Source: Candidatus Uhrbacteria bacterium RIFOXYB2_FULL_45_11 (GTDB taxonomy: Bacteria > Patescibacteriota > Patescibacteriia > UBA9934 > GWF2-40-263). From it: 7,860 nt of DNA. The stretch is taken from positions 1 to 7,860 of the forward strand of contig MGFD01000066.1 in the NCBI GenBank assembly GCA_001791715.1, given 5' to 3'. A model generated the notes under the pieces. The model saw nothing but the letters and a program-made list of their open reading frames with translations, did not search any database and was not told where the DNA came from. A program made the position numbers and the translations under genes. Shown here piece by piece: positions 1-5,405 of this stretch (position 1 is the stretch's first letter; each line of letters begins with the position of its first letter).

Positions 1-324
1 AATCACAAGATAAAAAAGCGGAATCGTGGAAGCGAAAATGGATCCGATAAACAAAATCCAAAAATCATCTTTCTCGCCCCTGATGCGATCGATGATGGAG
101 GCAAATGGAATTTGAAATAAACTTTTGGTCAAAAGATAAATCGTGGCAGCAATTCCTGCTACTTTTGCATCTCCGCCCTGGATATAGTCCACAATAAACA
201 AAGAAAAAATGGGACCAAGAAATCCCAATGCTCCAATCCAAATCACATCAGACAGAATCATGAACCGCACAACGGTGTTCATGTCTAACAGAAAATATTC
301 ACGCAAAAGAAAGAATTTTTTCAT
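1..324 (-). CDS. MFS-type permease, N-terminal part (runs off window)
   Basis: The first 108 codons of an integral membrane protein are visible; the gene continues beyond base 1. The visible part has two or three hydrophobic segments: roughly residues 20-46, 56-72, and one starting near residue 91. Between the last two lies a motif ending in IIDRIRGEKD, which resembles the conserved acidic-basic loop between helices 2 and 3 of Major Facilitator transporters. From this I infer an MFS permease; the substrate cannot be predicted. The ATG at 324 is chosen because an extended -10 sits 10 bases upstream and there is no Shine-Dalgarno, so the message would be leaderless or nearly so. It is divergent from the dus gene, with 86 bp between start codons. 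A different multipass transporter family is possible. Confidence 0.65.
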   Translation of the reverse strand, partial: MKKFFLLREYFLLDMNTVVRFMILSDVIWIGALGFLGPIFSLFIVDYIQGGDAKVAGIAATIYLLTKSLFQIPFASIIDRIRGEKDDFWILFIGSIFASTIPLFYLVI

Positions 325-334
325 ACACACGGAA

Positions 335-343
335 AGTATAACA
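335..343 (-). promoter_or_regulatory. Extended -10 promoter of the permease gene
   Basis: On the minus strand TGTTATACT gives a TG-n-TATACT extended -10 element. No convincing -35 is present. It ends 10 bases before the ATG at 324, so transcription would start at or within a few bases of the start codon. Confidence 0.5.
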
Positions 344-372
344 AAAATAGAGTTCTTCGCATACGCAATCGG

Positions 373-401
373 TTGACAAACGCCTTCTTTTTGCGTATTC
401 T
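373..401 (+). promoter_or_regulatory. Sigma70-type promoter of dus
   Basis: TTGACA (373-378), a 17-base spacer and TATTCT (396-401). Only nine bases separate the -10 from the ATG at 411, so the expected transcription start leaves a leader of 0-3 bases: a leaderless message. Confidence 0.7.
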
Positions 402-410
402 TCCACAGTT

Positions 411-1511
411 ATGAACCTCGACTGGTCAAAACTTCCACGCCCAATCATTGCACTCTCCCCGATGGCCGATATGACCGACTCGGCGTTTTGTCGTACGGTG
501 AAATATGTAATGGAAAAATCCGAAAAAAGAATATCGAAAGACGAAAACCAAACGTCTTTGAATTCCGATATGCGCATTTCGAATTTTGTGATGTTTCGTG
601 AAATGGTTTCCGCGGAAGCGGTTGTCCGTGGCAACAACAAAACATTGGACATGACGAGTATTCATCCGGATGAACGTCCGCTTGTGCAACAAATTTTTGG
701 AAGCGATCCGGATGTCATGGCAGAAGCTACGCGCATTATTGATCGCGAGCACAATCCGGAAGGATTCGATGTAAACATGGGTTGCCCTGTTTACAAGCTC
801 GTCTGTAATTTCAACGGCGCGTCGCTCATGAAAGAACCAGAACGCGCAGCTGCAATTGTGAAAGCCATGAAGGCCGTTACTTCCAAGCCCGTCTCCGTAA
901 AAATCCGACTTGGCTGGGGTGATCCGACGGAATGTTTTGCCTTTGCAAAAGCACTTGAAGAAGCCGGTGCCGATCTTTTAACCGTTCACGGACGCACACG
1001 CATGCAAGGATATTCTGGCGAATCGGATTGGGAAATGATCCGCAAGCTCAAAGAAACGGTTTCAATTCCTGTTCTTGCAAACGGAGACATCTTCACGGCC
1101 CCGCTTGCTCTACAAGCCTTAGAACAAACAAAATGTGATGGCATTCTGATTGCGCGCGGTTCGCTCGGAAATCCATGGATCTTCCGGCAGATTGAAGAGA
1201 TGCTCGCTGGCGAATCGCCAAAAGCAATCTCAATCGAAGAACGTGTGGACACGATTCGCTATCATCTCAATCTTCATATCGAACAATATGGTGAAAAAGC
1301 GGTAACAACATTCCGAAAACACCTGACGTGGTATTTGAAAGGATTGGACGGCGCAAAAAAATATAAAGAGCGATTGCACACAGCCGCGTCTCAAGAACTC
1401 GTCAAAGAAATTCTTGATGAGATGAAACTTGATCCAGACATGAAAGACGCAATCGCACACAGAGATGCCGCGCATCCTGATGCAGGAGAACGCATGAAAC
1501 TCACAAAGTAA
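411..1511 (+). CDS. dus: tRNA-dihydrouridine synthase, DusB-like
   Basis: A 366-residue FMN enzyme of the Dus family, which reduces uridines in the D-loop of tRNA using NAD(P)H. The TIM-barrel landmarks are in order: ALSPMADMTD (14-23), a GSDP segment (97-100), NMGCPV with the catalytic Cys125, KIRLGW (164-169), VHGRTR (192-197), LANGDI (222-227) and IARGSLGNPW (247-256) for the FMN phosphate. A helical C-terminal tRNA-binding domain follows (about 270-345). The assignment to the DusB group is by overall pattern. A stretch at about residues 34-58 (KSEKRISKDENQTS and onward) has no counterpart in the DusB sequences I know and is encoded by a palindrome-bearing insert. The start is fixed by the promoter nine bases upstream. 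The gene is monocistronic, with its own promoter and terminator. Confidence 0.92.
   Translation: MNLDWSKLPRPIIALSPMADMTDSAFCRTVKYVMEKSEKRISKDENQTSLNSDMRISNFVMFREMVSAEAVVRGNNKTLDMTSIHPDERPLVQQIFGSDPDVMAEATRIIDREHNPEGFDVNMGCPVYKLVCNFNGASLMKEPERAAAIVKAMKAVTSKPVSVKIRLGWGDPTECFAFAKALEEAGADLLTVHGRTRMQGYSGESDWEMIRKLKETVSIPVLANGDIFTAPLALQALEQTKCDGILIARGSLGNPWIFRQIEEMLAGESPKAISIEERVDTIRYHLNLHIEQYGEKAVTTFRKHLTWYLKGLDGAKKYKERLHTAASQELVKEILDEMKLDPDMKDAIAHRDAAHPDAGERMKLTK
510..586 (+). repeat. In-frame palindromic insert within dus
   Basis: This segment encodes roughly residues 34-58, a polar run between the first barrel strand region and the conserved FREMVSAEA segment. Its core is an inverted repeat: 531-543 (ATATCGAAAGACG) pairs with CGTCTTT at 553-559 and CGATAT at 566-571, leaving GAATTC (560-565) as a bulge. 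The boundaries are estimated from where Dus similarity stops and resumes. It resembles in principle the in-frame palindromic elements known from Rickettsia genes; I infer an inserted element, without a second copy in this window to prove mobility. Confidence 0.5.
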
Positions 1512-1512
1512 A

Positions 1513-1540
1513 AAAATAAGGCTGTTTCCAGCCTTATTTT
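1513..1540. terminator. Bidirectional intrinsic terminator
   Basis: A perfect 12-bp stem (1513-1524 with 1529-1540) with a TTTC loop. On the plus strand it ends in TTTT just after the dus stop; on the minus strand the stem is followed by a run of seven T. It serves convergent genes: dus and the coiled-coil gene ending at 1591. Confidence 0.9.
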
Positions 1541-1590
1541 AATTTCCTTTTTCGCCTCTTCCGCCTTTTCAACCCTTTCCGCCATTCCCC

Positions 1591-1944
1591 TTATCCATTT
1601 CCCTTTTTAAACGCGACTTTAAATGACGGATACCACTTTTGATCATATTCATCCACAATCTCCACCGTTTCATCTTTCATGTACATGTTCAGCGCGAGAT
1701 CAGACAGAACTTCTGTATCTGTCTGGATTTCTGCTTTCAGCTCTTCAATCTCTTTAAAATCAGGATTCCCTGCTTGAACCGTTTGTTCAATCGCTTTTTT
1801 CTCTTCACGCAACGCCATCATTTCTTCTTTAATTTCTTTATGACGACTCGAGTGCGAAAGCTCATCTGCAATCATTTTTCCGATTTCACGCTTACGCTTT
1901 TTATTTTTTTCTAAACGCTTATACACTTCCTCAAGGTTTGGCAT
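1591..1944 (-). CDS. Small coiled-coil hypothetical protein
   Basis: A 117-residue soluble, highly charged protein that I do not assign to a family. Residues 1-85 are dominated by Lys, Arg, Glu and regularly spaced Leu/Ile/Met (for example VYKRLEKNKKRKREIGKMI and EEMMALREEKKAIEQTV), the pattern of one or two long helices or a coiled coil. The C-terminal 30 residues (DQKWYPSFKVAFKKGNG at the end) look like a short folded tail. There is no signal peptide or membrane segment. It lies 28 bp downstream of the DUF1294 gene in the same direction and could be co-transcribed, although a TATAAT overlaps the upstream stop codon. No Shine-Dalgarno precedes the ATG. It ends at the shared terminator. Coding is supported by full open frame and sensible composition. 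Confidence 0.75.
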   Translation of the reverse strand: MPNLEEVYKRLEKNKKRKREIGKMIADELSHSSRHKEIKEEMMALREEKKAIEQTVQAGNPDFKEIEELKAEIQTDTEVLSDLALNMYMKDETVEIVDEYDQKWYPSFKVAFKKGNG

Positions 1945-1971
1945 AACAATATTTTATGATCAACGTTCGTT

Positions 1972-1977
1972 ATTATA
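1972..1977 (-). promoter_or_regulatory. Possible -10 box of the coiled-coil gene
   Basis: A perfect TATAAT on the minus strand, overlapping the TAA stop of the upstream DUF1294 gene and 27 bases before the ATG at 1944. No recognisable -35 lies at 16-18 bases, so this may be chance. Confidence 0.35.
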
Positions 1978-2356
1978 GCACGCTCGAACTTGTAAGCGAT
2001 GTGAATAACGTTGGGTCTAAGTACCAAAGCAAAATCACCATTTGAAGCAATACAAGAACACCGACCACAAATTGAAATGACGTCTTTCGAGATTTGTGTC
2101 GAATCGTAAACATTCCTACAAGCATACCGATTGAACCGCCAAAGAACGTGGCGACGAATAAAGCTTTCTCCGGGATGCGTCGCATCCGTGCAGACGCAGC
2201 GATCTTGTCGAGGAGCACAAGGGTGAATGTGACGAAGTTTGTTGTAAGCAATAATCGAAGCACCCAATCAAGCTCAATGAAATAATCGATCCCAAAATAC
2301 AATGCAACGCACATCACCACCCAAAGCACGAGCCATCGCAAAAAATCTGGATTCAT
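1973..2356 (-). CDS. DUF1294 family small membrane protein
   Basis: A 127-residue membrane protein from the ATG at 2356. It shows three or four hydrophobic segments: about residues 6-24, 27-47, 67-85 and 93-112. Between the second and third is the family hallmark LLDKIAASARMRRIPEKAL followed by FGGSIGMLVGM and IRHKSRKTSF, which matches the DUF1294 pattern (D-K-x-A-A-x-x-x-x-R-I-P-E-x-x-L, G-G-S-x-G and R-H-K-T-x-K). The function of the family is unknown. A GTG six codons upstream (2374) is also in frame, but the promoter's -10 overlaps that stretch, so 2356 is the likelier start, giving a leaderless message. It sits just past the terminator of the phosphoribosyltransferase gene, which supports independent transcription. 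Confidence 0.85.
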   Translation of the reverse strand: MNPDFLRWLVLWVVMCVALYFGIDYFIELDWVLRLLLTTNFVTFTLVLLDKIAASARMRRIPEKALFVATFFGGSIGMLVGMFTIRHKSRKTSFQFVVGVLVLLQMVILLWYLDPTLFTSLTSSSVL

Positions 2357-2364
2357 AGATGTGT

Positions 2365-2373
2365 ATTGTAACA
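2365..2373 (-). promoter_or_regulatory. Extended -10 promoter of the DUF1294 gene
   Basis: TGTTACAAT on the minus strand forms a TG-n-TACAAT extended -10, eight bases before the ATG at 2356. It lies immediately downstream of the preceding gene's terminator. Confidence 0.5.
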
Positions 2374-2392
2374 CGATTCATTTTCTGCAAAG

Positions 2393-2421
2393 AAAAAACC
2401 ATTCGTACGATGACGAATGGT
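2393..2421 (-). terminator. Intrinsic terminator of the phosphoribosyltransferase gene
   Basis: On the minus strand a 9-bp stem (ACCATTCGT with ACGAATGGT, plus-strand 2398-2406 and 2413-2421) is followed by a run of six T. It starts four bases after the stop codon. Confidence 0.85.
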
Positions 2422-2425
2422 AAGA

Positions 2426-2971
2426 TTATTGTGCTGCGGCGATATACGGAAGTCCTCTGGATTTTTCCTGTTCATCCATCCCGTACCCAAAAACAAAGCC
2501 GGCATTCTCGATGGAGAAACACACGTAATGAAGTGGAACGTCCGTTCGTTTATGACAATCCGGCTTTTGAAGCAGAACACAGATACGCAATTCCCTCGGA
2601 TGCCTCTCGAGCAAGATTTGCCGAACGCGATGAAGCGTTTCAAGTGAATCCGCGACGTCTTCGATCAAGATGACATTGCAATCATTGAGAGAGCAGCGAA
2701 CATCGAGCTCAATACGCATATCACCAGGCTTACGAGATTCCCCGTAACTTGAAATGCTCATGAACTCAATCCTGCACGATTGCACACCTTCATCATACAG
2801 ACTCAGACGTTCAATTTCGCGCGCAAGATCCGTCAAAAAGACAAAAGCCCCTTTAAGCACTCCAACGAGCACAAGATCCTTTCCTCTGAAATCAACGCAA
2901 ATCCTTTTTGCGATTTTGTGTACTTGTCTTCGGATTTGTCCCTCAGACAACAGAACTTTATGCGTTCGCAT
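2426..2971 (-). CDS. hpt: Hypoxanthine phosphoribosyltransferase-like protein
   Basis: A 181-residue type I phosphoribosyltransferase, the usual length for bacterial HPRT, which converts hypoxanthine or guanine plus PRPP to IMP or GMP in purine salvage. Visible landmarks: VGVLKGAFVFLTDL (36-49) including the LKG loop, the flexible-loop motif SSYG (74-77), the PRPP loop EDVADSLETL (104-113), LLQKP with the purine-contacting Lys136, and the C-terminal FVFGYGMD and LPYI (159-177). The PRPP loop normally reads ED-x-x-D-[TS]-G-x-T-L; here the glycine is Leu110. Activity is therefore plausible but less certain. The start at 2971 is chosen over upstream TTG and ATG codons because GGAGG stands four bases before it and the family begins there. 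It is probably a single-gene transcript. Confidence 0.85.
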   Translation of the reverse strand: MRTHKVLLSEGQIRRQVHKIAKRICVDFRGKDLVLVGVLKGAFVFLTDLAREIERLSLYDEGVQSCRIEFMSISSYGESRKPGDMRIELDVRCSLNDCNVILIEDVADSLETLHRVRQILLERHPRELRICVLLQKPDCHKRTDVPLHYVCFSIENAGFVFGYGMDEQEKSRGLPYIAAAQ

Positions 2972-2975
2972 AATT

Positions 2976-2981
2976 CCTCCC
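2976..2981 (-). promoter_or_regulatory. Shine-Dalgarno that sets the hpt start
   Basis: GGGAGG on the minus strand, four bases before the ATG at 2971. It is one of only two strong Shine-Dalgarno sites in this window; several other genes have none. Confidence 0.75.
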
Positions 2982-3004
2982 ATGAAAAGAACGATGAGGT
3001 CCTG

Positions 3005-3034
3005 ATTTTGACACAAATATAAAGGGAACGTCAA
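3005..3034 (-). promoter_or_regulatory. Probable hpt promoter
   Basis: TTGACG (plus-strand 3029-3034), an 18-base spacer and CAAAAT (3005-3010) preceded by TGT as an extended -10. The leader would be about 27 bases and holds the Shine-Dalgarno. The -35 directly abuts the repeat array. Confidence 0.45.
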
Positions 3035-3037
3035 TTT

Positions 3038-3241
3038 CGCAAAATCCCTGTGACGGAACGGACGATGCGCAACGTCAGGGATGTTGCGTTCACTCTCGAA
3101 AGCCTACAGCCGTTCAAGGCTTTCTCCGTTCACGCAAAATCCCTGTTACCGAACGGATGATACGTAACGTCAGGGATGTTGCGTTCACTCTCGCAAGCAC
3201 AATGTAAACCGTGTGCTTTCTCCGTTCACGCAAAATCCCTG
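3038..3241. repeat. Two tandem 95-96 bp palindromic repeat units
   Basis: Unit starts at 3038, 3133 and 3229 share CGCAAAATCCCTG; the third is only the leading arm. Two long hairpins result: 3076-3145 and 3171-3241. In each, CAGGGATGTTGCGT pairs with ACGCAAAATCCCTG (14 positions, one mismatch). An internal loop follows, then an apical stem that differs between copies: GAAAGCCT/AGGCTTTC (3098-3105 with 3117-3124) against AAGCACA/TGTGCTT (3195-3201 with 3212-3218). Two apical pairs change on both sides at once, so pairing is kept. The 25-base linkers (3051-3075 and 3146-3170) are 80% identical. The array lies between the tRNA-Gln terminator and the hpt promoter; its function is unknown. No reading frame is supported. 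Confidence 0.85.
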
Positions 3242-3357
3242 TCCGACAAATGATTCTCTATTAACAGGAATCATTTGTGCTCCTGCTTCGCAGGAGCGGA
3301 ACCAACAAAAAAACTCATGCTAACATGAGTTTTTTTGTTGGTTCCCGGACAGGGATT
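3234..3357. repeat. Four-way-junction palindrome overlapping the tRNA-Gln 3' end
   Basis: Four helices account for every base with no unpaired junction nucleotides: P1 3234-3245 with 3346-3357 (12 bp), P2 3246-3256 with 3268-3278 (11 bp), P3 3279-3286 with 3290-3297 (8 bp, TTC loop), P4 3298-3319 with 3324-3345 (22 bp, perfect, CTAA loop). The right-hand strands of P1 and P4 include bases 3339-3357 of tRNA-Gln. The left-hand strands of P1 and P4, if joined, are a perfect 34-base inverted copy of the tRNA 3' end plus its terminator arm, split by the 52-bp P2-P3 double hairpin (3246-3297). The fold competes with the tRNA cloverleaf. Confidence 0.85.
3307..3336 (-). terminator. Intrinsic terminator of tRNA-Gln
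   Basis: On the minus strand a stem of seven A plus CTCATG pairs with CATGAG plus seven T, beginning three bases after the encoded CCA. It is the apical part of helix P4 and is symmetric, so it could also act on plus-strand transcripts. Confidence 0.8.
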
Positions 3358-3412
3358 CGAACCCCGATAAACAGTACCAAAAACTGTTGTCCTGCCTTTA
3401 GACGATCCGGGA
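3339..3412 (-). tRNA. tRNA-Gln(TTG)
   Basis: A 74-base tRNA including an encoded CCA (plus-strand 3339-3341). The acceptor stem TCCCGGA/TCCGGGA is seven perfect pairs with an A discriminator. The D arm contains GTCTAAAGGCAGGAC. The anticodon stem is ACAGT/ACTGT around the loop TTTTGGT, giving anticodon TTG, which reads CAA (and CAG by wobble). The T arm is CGGGG-TTCGAAT-CCCTG with one G-T pair. The gene is flanked within 11 bases on each side by branched palindromes. The only good promoter upstream is at 3633-3661, implying a primary transcript with a 5' leader of roughly 200 bases to be removed by RNase P. Confidence 0.95.
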
Positions 3413-3423
3413 GTGTAGAGAGC

Positions 3424-3549
3424 GGAATGGCCACAAACCGAAGGTTTGTCGTGAATGAGAAATAACATCGGGAAAAATAATTGTTTGCTGTTATTATTTA
3501 TCCTGGTGTTATTTCTTATTCACATACCTCCGAAGGAGGCGGCCATTCC
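3424..3549. repeat. Second branched palindrome, upstream of tRNA-Gln
   Basis: An outer helix GGAATGGCC/GGCCATTCC (3424-3432 with 3541-3549) encloses three hairpins: ACAAACC-gaa-GGTTTGT (3433-3449), a long stem 3451-3467 with 3507-3523 (17 pairs, one G-T), and CCTCC-gaa-GGAGG (3527-3539). The long stem continues inward through about 14 more positions with one A-A mismatch. Only five bases at the junction are unpaired. Two hairpins have C-GAA-G triloops. It would lie in the 5' leader of the tRNA-Gln transcript. Its function is unknown. Confidence 0.8.
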
Positions 3550-3563
3550 CGAACGAAGCGACA

Positions 3564-3582
3564 CGGATACCTTTGGTATCCG
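3564..3582. repeat. Perfect 8-bp hairpin
   Basis: CGGATACC-ttt-GGTATCCG. It lies between the promoter at 3633-3661 and the branched palindrome, so it would be part of the same tRNA leader. There is no T-run after it on the minus strand, so it is not a terminator. Confidence 0.65.
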
Positions 3583-3632
3583 ATATCACAGCGCGTGAAT
3601 AGGAGCTATCCAGAAATCTTGTACGCGCGAAG

Positions 3633-3661
3633 ATAATACATGGCTCCAAAAAAAAGATCAA
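3633..3661 (-). promoter_or_regulatory. Promoter reading toward tRNA-Gln
   Basis: TTGATC (plus-strand 3656-3661), a 17-base spacer that includes eight T, and TATTAT (3633-3638). It starts just after the ftsX stop codon. The next gene downstream is tRNA-Gln, about 215 bases away, with only palindromes between. Confidence 0.55.
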
Positions 3662-3663
3662 GT

Positions 3664-4581
3664 CTAAACTTTCAGGTGTTTTCGCATGGCAAGGGCGGTT
3701 GAACCCATTGTGACAATCAAAAGGGCCAGAAATTGGGTTCCAAAAATAAGGAGCCCGTTTTGTTCAAAATAGGAGACAAGACCCGTGGTTCCTGGGCCAA
3801 AATACTGACTGAACTTTGGTTCAATGAGTGCGAGTGCAGGATACATGATGGCGATCACAATCAAAATCGAAAATACGCTCAAAATAATTGTTTCAACCAA
3901 AAATGGCGCGCGAATAAAATTACTGGACGCCCCCACAAGACGCATGATCCCGATTTCTTCTCTGTGAATAAAAATCGCCACGCGCACTGTATTAAAAATA
4001 ATCAAAAGAGCGATAAGAAAAAAGATTCCTGATAAAATCATTCCGCCTGTGCGAATTTCTGATGTGGTTTTACGGATTTTGCTGACAATGGATTGATAGT
4101 CTGAAAAATTTCTTTGACGAATATCATCACGGAAACGCGGGTGATCAAGTGCTGTAATAATCGCATCAAAATCTTTTGCTTGATGTGCTTTAATGATAAG
4201 CGTTGGTCCGAATGGATTTTTTCCAAGCTCTTCAAGAGAATTTAAAATATCGGCGTCATTTGCGTGACGCGTTTTAAAAATCGCAAATGCTTCATCGGCC
4301 GAAATTTCTTGGACGTCTTTTACTTCTGGAAGTGTGCGAAAATACGTCAACGCATCATTTATTTTTACTTGTTCTGTCTTCTCATTAAAATAGACAGAAA
4401 CTTCAATGCGATTTTCAACAAACGCGATTGTTTGATCTGTGACACGATTCACAACCAACAAAATATTCACCGTCAACAACGTAAGCACCAACATGCTCAC
4501 TGTGATGATTGAAAGCCAAATATTGCGCCAAAAATTCTGAAACGCAAATTTAATGATTCTGTAGGTGGAGGTCAACATCAT
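3664..4581 (-). CDS. ftsX: Cell-division protein FtsX
   Basis: A 305-residue membrane subunit of the FtsEX ABC complex, which couples ATP hydrolysis at the divisome to peptidoglycan hydrolase activation outside the membrane. The topology is typical: cytoplasmic N-terminus, TM1 about 21-45, an extracellular domain about 46-175 (containing NRIEVSVYF and LPEVKDVQEISADEAF), then TM2 181-204, TM3 226-250 and TM4 276-298. The loop HREEIGIMRLVGASSNFIRAPF (the contact to the ATPase) follows TM2 and is the strongest family signature. It lies 70 bp downstream of ftsE in the same direction and is presumably co-transcribed. Two consecutive ATG codons begin the frame at 4581; no Shine-Dalgarno is seen. 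No hairpin terminator follows, only a run of eight T. Confidence 0.93.
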   Translation of the reverse strand: MMLTSTYRIIKFAFQNFWRNIWLSIITVSMLVLTLLTVNILLVVNRVTDQTIAFVENRIEVSVYFNEKTEQVKINDALTYFRTLPEVKDVQEISADEAFAIFKTRHANDADILNSLEELGKNPFGPTLIIKAHQAKDFDAIITALDHPRFRDDIRQRNFSDYQSIVSKIRKTTSEIRTGGMILSGIFFLIALLIIFNTVRVAIFIHREEIGIMRLVGASSNFIRAPFLVETIILSVFSILIVIAIMYPALALIEPKFSQYFGPGTTGLVSYFEQNGLLIFGTQFLALLIVTMGSTALAMRKHLKV

Positions 4582-4593
4582 ACATTTTGTGAC

Positions 4594-4651
4594 CCAAGGC
4601 TTATGCCTTGGCTTTCATTCAATCATGGGAAACCGAGGCTGAAGCCTCAGG
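4594..4651. repeat. Pair of hairpins between ftsE and ftsX
   Basis: CCAAGGC-ttat-GCCTTGG (4594-4611) is a perfect 7-bp hairpin; CCGAGGC-tgaa-GCCTC-a-GG (4633-4651) is a 7-bp stem with one bulged A. They fill most of the 70-base gap. Neither is followed by a T-run, so they look like REP-type palindromes or RNA-stability elements, not terminators. Confidence 0.7.
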
Positions 4652-5332
4652 TTACAGGCGATAACGTCCTTCTTCAACATCAGATACAATCTTTCCACCC
4701 TCAAGCGTAATGACACGGCGTTTCAAGCGATTCACGATTTCGCGATCGTGTGTCACAAGAACAACGGTTGTACCGAATTCGTTAATCTTTTTTAAAAGTT
4801 CAAGAATATCGCGACTGTTTAAGGTGTCCAAATTCCCTGTTGGCTCATCTGCAACCAAAATTTTTGGTTGATGCACAAGCGCACGACCAATCGCAACACG
4901 TTGTTGTTCTCCTCCGGAGAGCTGTTGTGGAAAACGATGTGCTTTGTCATCAAGTCCAACAATGGACAATACACGAGGAACAACCTCTCTTACACGAACA
5001 GAAGGGATTCCCGCCACCTGAAGGGCGAATGCAATGTTTTCGTACACGGTTTTCTTTGGAAGCAGCTTGAAATCTTGAAAAACAACACCGATTTGTCTGC
5101 GTAAAAGCGGAACGTCGCTCGCACGAATTTTTGTGATGTCCCATCCACCAATCTCAACAACACCTTTGGATGGTCGCTCTTCTGCAAAGAGTAATTTGGC
5201 AAGTGTGCTTTTTCCGGTTCCACTTTGCCCAACAATAGAAACAAACTCTCCGTGTTCAATTCGGAGATTAACGGCATCCAATCCAACAATATCTGGCGGA
5301 TAAAATTTAGAAACGTTTTTGAAATGAATCAT
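4652..5332 (-). CDS. ftsE: Cell-division ATP-binding protein FtsE
   Basis: A 226-residue ABC ATPase, the standard length for FtsE, and the cytoplasmic partner of the adjacent FtsX. Visible in order: Walker A GQSGTGKST (35-43), Q-loop VFQDFKLLP (84-92), ABC signature LSGGEQQR (138-145), Walker B ILVADEPTGNLD (158-169) and the switch histidine in VTHD (193-196). The N-terminus MIHFKNVSKFYPP and the segment following the Q-loop are typical of FtsE rather than of LolD-type ATPases. The start at 5332 is chosen because it begins the family's conserved N-terminus; the longer open frame runs back through the promoter. No Shine-Dalgarno is seen. It is the first gene of the ftsE-ftsX operon. Confidence 0.95.
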   Translation of the reverse strand: MIHFKNVSKFYPPDIVGLDAVNLRIEHGEFVSIVGQSGTGKSTLAKLLFAEERPSKGVVEIGGWDITKIRASDVPLLRRQIGVVFQDFKLLPKKTVYENIAFALQVAGIPSVRVREVVPRVLSIVGLDDKAHRFPQQLSGGEQQRVAIGRALVHQPKILVADEPTGNLDTLNSRDILELLKKINEFGTTVVLVTHDREIVNRLKRRVITLEGGKIVSDVEEGRYRL

Positions 5333-5360
5333 GTAAAAAGTTACAGGGTTCGATAGATAC

Positions 5361-5389
5361 ATAATACCCGTCGAATACAAATTCGACAA
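5361..5389 (-). promoter_or_regulatory. Promoter of the ftsEX operon
   Basis: TTGTCG (plus-strand 5384-5389), a 17-base spacer and TATTAT (5361-5366), giving a leader of about 22 bases before the ftsE ATG. Confidence 0.6.
5370..5387. promoter_or_regulatory. Palindrome between divergent promoters, possible operator
   Basis: GTCGAAT-acaa-ATTCGAC, a perfect 7-bp inverted repeat. It covers the spacer and part of the -35 of the ftsE promoter and lies 18 bases upstream of the opposite promoter's -35. Its position suits a regulator binding site; no regulator is known here. Confidence 0.4.
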
Positions 5390-5405
5390 CTCAATTGTAT
5401 GAACC

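Noticed and set aside
3145..3168. Hairpin in the repeat linker (GTTAC/GTAAC)
   Set aside because: The matching positions in the other unit (3050-3073) do not pair, so there is no support from covariation.
3038..3241. CRISPR-like array
   Set aside because: Repeat units are 95-96 bp with internal palindromes and no unique spacers between short identical repeats, and no cas genes are present.
3277..3465. Short open frames on both strands across tRNA-Gln and its flanks
   Set aside because: They run through the tRNA and perfect palindromes; the shared residues on both strands come from the inverted repeat, not coding.
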